Positions 5,387 through 5,651 of a DNA stretch of 5,651 nt are shown piece by piece. The stretch spans positions 1-5,651 of the forward strand of contig CAJGDN010000049.1 of assembly GCA_904502245.1 (NCBI GenBank), read 5' to 3'. The stretch is from an uncultured Alphaproteobacteria bacterium (GTDB lineage: Bacteria; Pseudomonadota; Alphaproteobacteria; Rs-D84). How positions within the stretch are numbered: the first letter of the stretch is position 1; each line of letters begins with the position of its first letter. The notes under the pieces are model-generated. The model made no database searches and was not told the DNA's origin. It worked only from the letters and a program-made list of their open reading frames with translations. The position numbers were made by a program, and so were the translations under genes.

Positions 5387-5651
5387 TTATTTTTTCTTGC
5401 AACATTTTTTCGCAGGTGCTTTCTTTGCAACTGGTTTTGCTGCTACTTTTTTAACCGCAACTTTCTTTGCTGCTGGTTTTGCTGCAACTGCTTTTTTTGC
5501 AGGAGCTTTCTTTGCAACTGGTTTTGCTGCTACTTTTTTAACCGCAACTTTCTTTGCTGCTGGTTTTGCTGCAACTGCTTTTTTTGCAGGTGCTTTTTTT
5601 GCAACTGGTTTTGCTGCTACTTTTTTAACCGCAACTTTCTTTGCTGCTGGT
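5387..5651 (-). CDS. Histone H1-like lysine/alanine/proline repeat protein, C-terminal part
   Basis: The frame is open from the right window edge to a TAA at 5389-5387 and gives 87 residues, almost entirely K, A, V and P. It reads as repeats of AKPAAKKVAVKKVAAKPVAK type and ends in KKCCKKK. Such tails are known from bacterial H1-like, Hc2-like and AlgP-like proteins, which bind DNA through unstructured basic segments and compact the nucleoid. The amino end lies outside the window, so an N-terminal folded domain cannot be judged. The DNA has an exact 87-base period (29 residues). The adjacent cysteines near the C-terminus are unusual for such tails. An intrinsic terminator starts 4 bases after the stop, so this gene is a separate transcription unit from the phage block. 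Any repeat of this kind is low in complexity, so assignment beyond a basic DNA-binding protein is uncertain. Confidence 0.85.
   Translation of the reverse strand, partial: PAAKKVAVKKVAAKPVAKKAPAKKAVAAKPAAKKVAVKKVAAKPVAKKAPAKKAVAAKPAAKKVAVKKVAAKPVAKKAPAKKCCKKK
5411..5651 (-). repeat. Tandem 87-base repeat within the H1-like gene
   Basis: Two full units (5411-5497 and 5498-5584) and a partial third (from 5585 to the edge) are nearly identical. The differences are single bases, for example GGT, GGA and GGT at 5415, 5502 and 5589, and a C/T change in the following T-rich stretch, all of which keep the reading frame. Each unit codes for 29 residues made of two or three smaller KKxAAKP modules. 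The near-identity points to recent unit duplication or ongoing homogenisation. The array continues beyond the window. Confidence 0.95.

Noticed and set aside
5411..5651. CRISPR array
   Set aside because: The repeats are contiguous, without spacers, and code in frame for a basic protein.

Overview
The window holds a compact block of podovirus (T7-type) virion genes on the minus strand. It lies between the 3' end of an unrecognised plus-strand gene (left edge) and the 3' end of a lysine/alanine/proline-repeat histone H1-like gene (right edge). The DNA is AT-rich, with short intergenic gaps and purine-rich ribosome binding sites. The H1-like neighbour is a bacterial chromosomal type of gene, so this is more likely a prophage or prophage remnant in a bacterial chromosome than a free phage genome. 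An uncultured, AT-rich, host-associated alphaproteobacterium would fit, but no ribosomal or other marker gene is present and that placement is only a guess.

Layout in transcription order on the minus strand, from right to left: H1-like gene end (5651-5387); its intrinsic terminator and a second, bidirectional hairpin (5382-5304); a roughly 100-base leader; major capsid protein (5191-4367); a 77-residue capsid-adjacent protein (4320-4087); a GC-rich hairpin terminator (4067-4032); gp11-like tail adaptor (4012-3494); gp12-like tail nozzle (3478-1763); a 115-residue basic helical protein (1728-1381); a short gp17-like tail-fibre anchor (1361-810); and the ATPase half of a gp19-like large terminase (874-224). 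The terminase stops tail to tail against the plus-strand gene that ends at 227.

Capsid, adaptor, nozzle, fibre, terminase is the T7 gene order (10-11-12-17-19), and a terminator after the capsid block matches the position of T7 T-phi. Several expected parts are missing from the window: portal and scaffold upstream of the capsid, the large internal core proteins, the receptor-binding part of the fibre, small terminase, lysis genes and the terminase nuclease domain. The genes that are present have open, uninterrupted frames and good ribosome binding sites. The block is therefore either a recently cut prophage or a retained set of virion genes whose missing parts are encoded elsewhere. The sequence alone does not decide between these.
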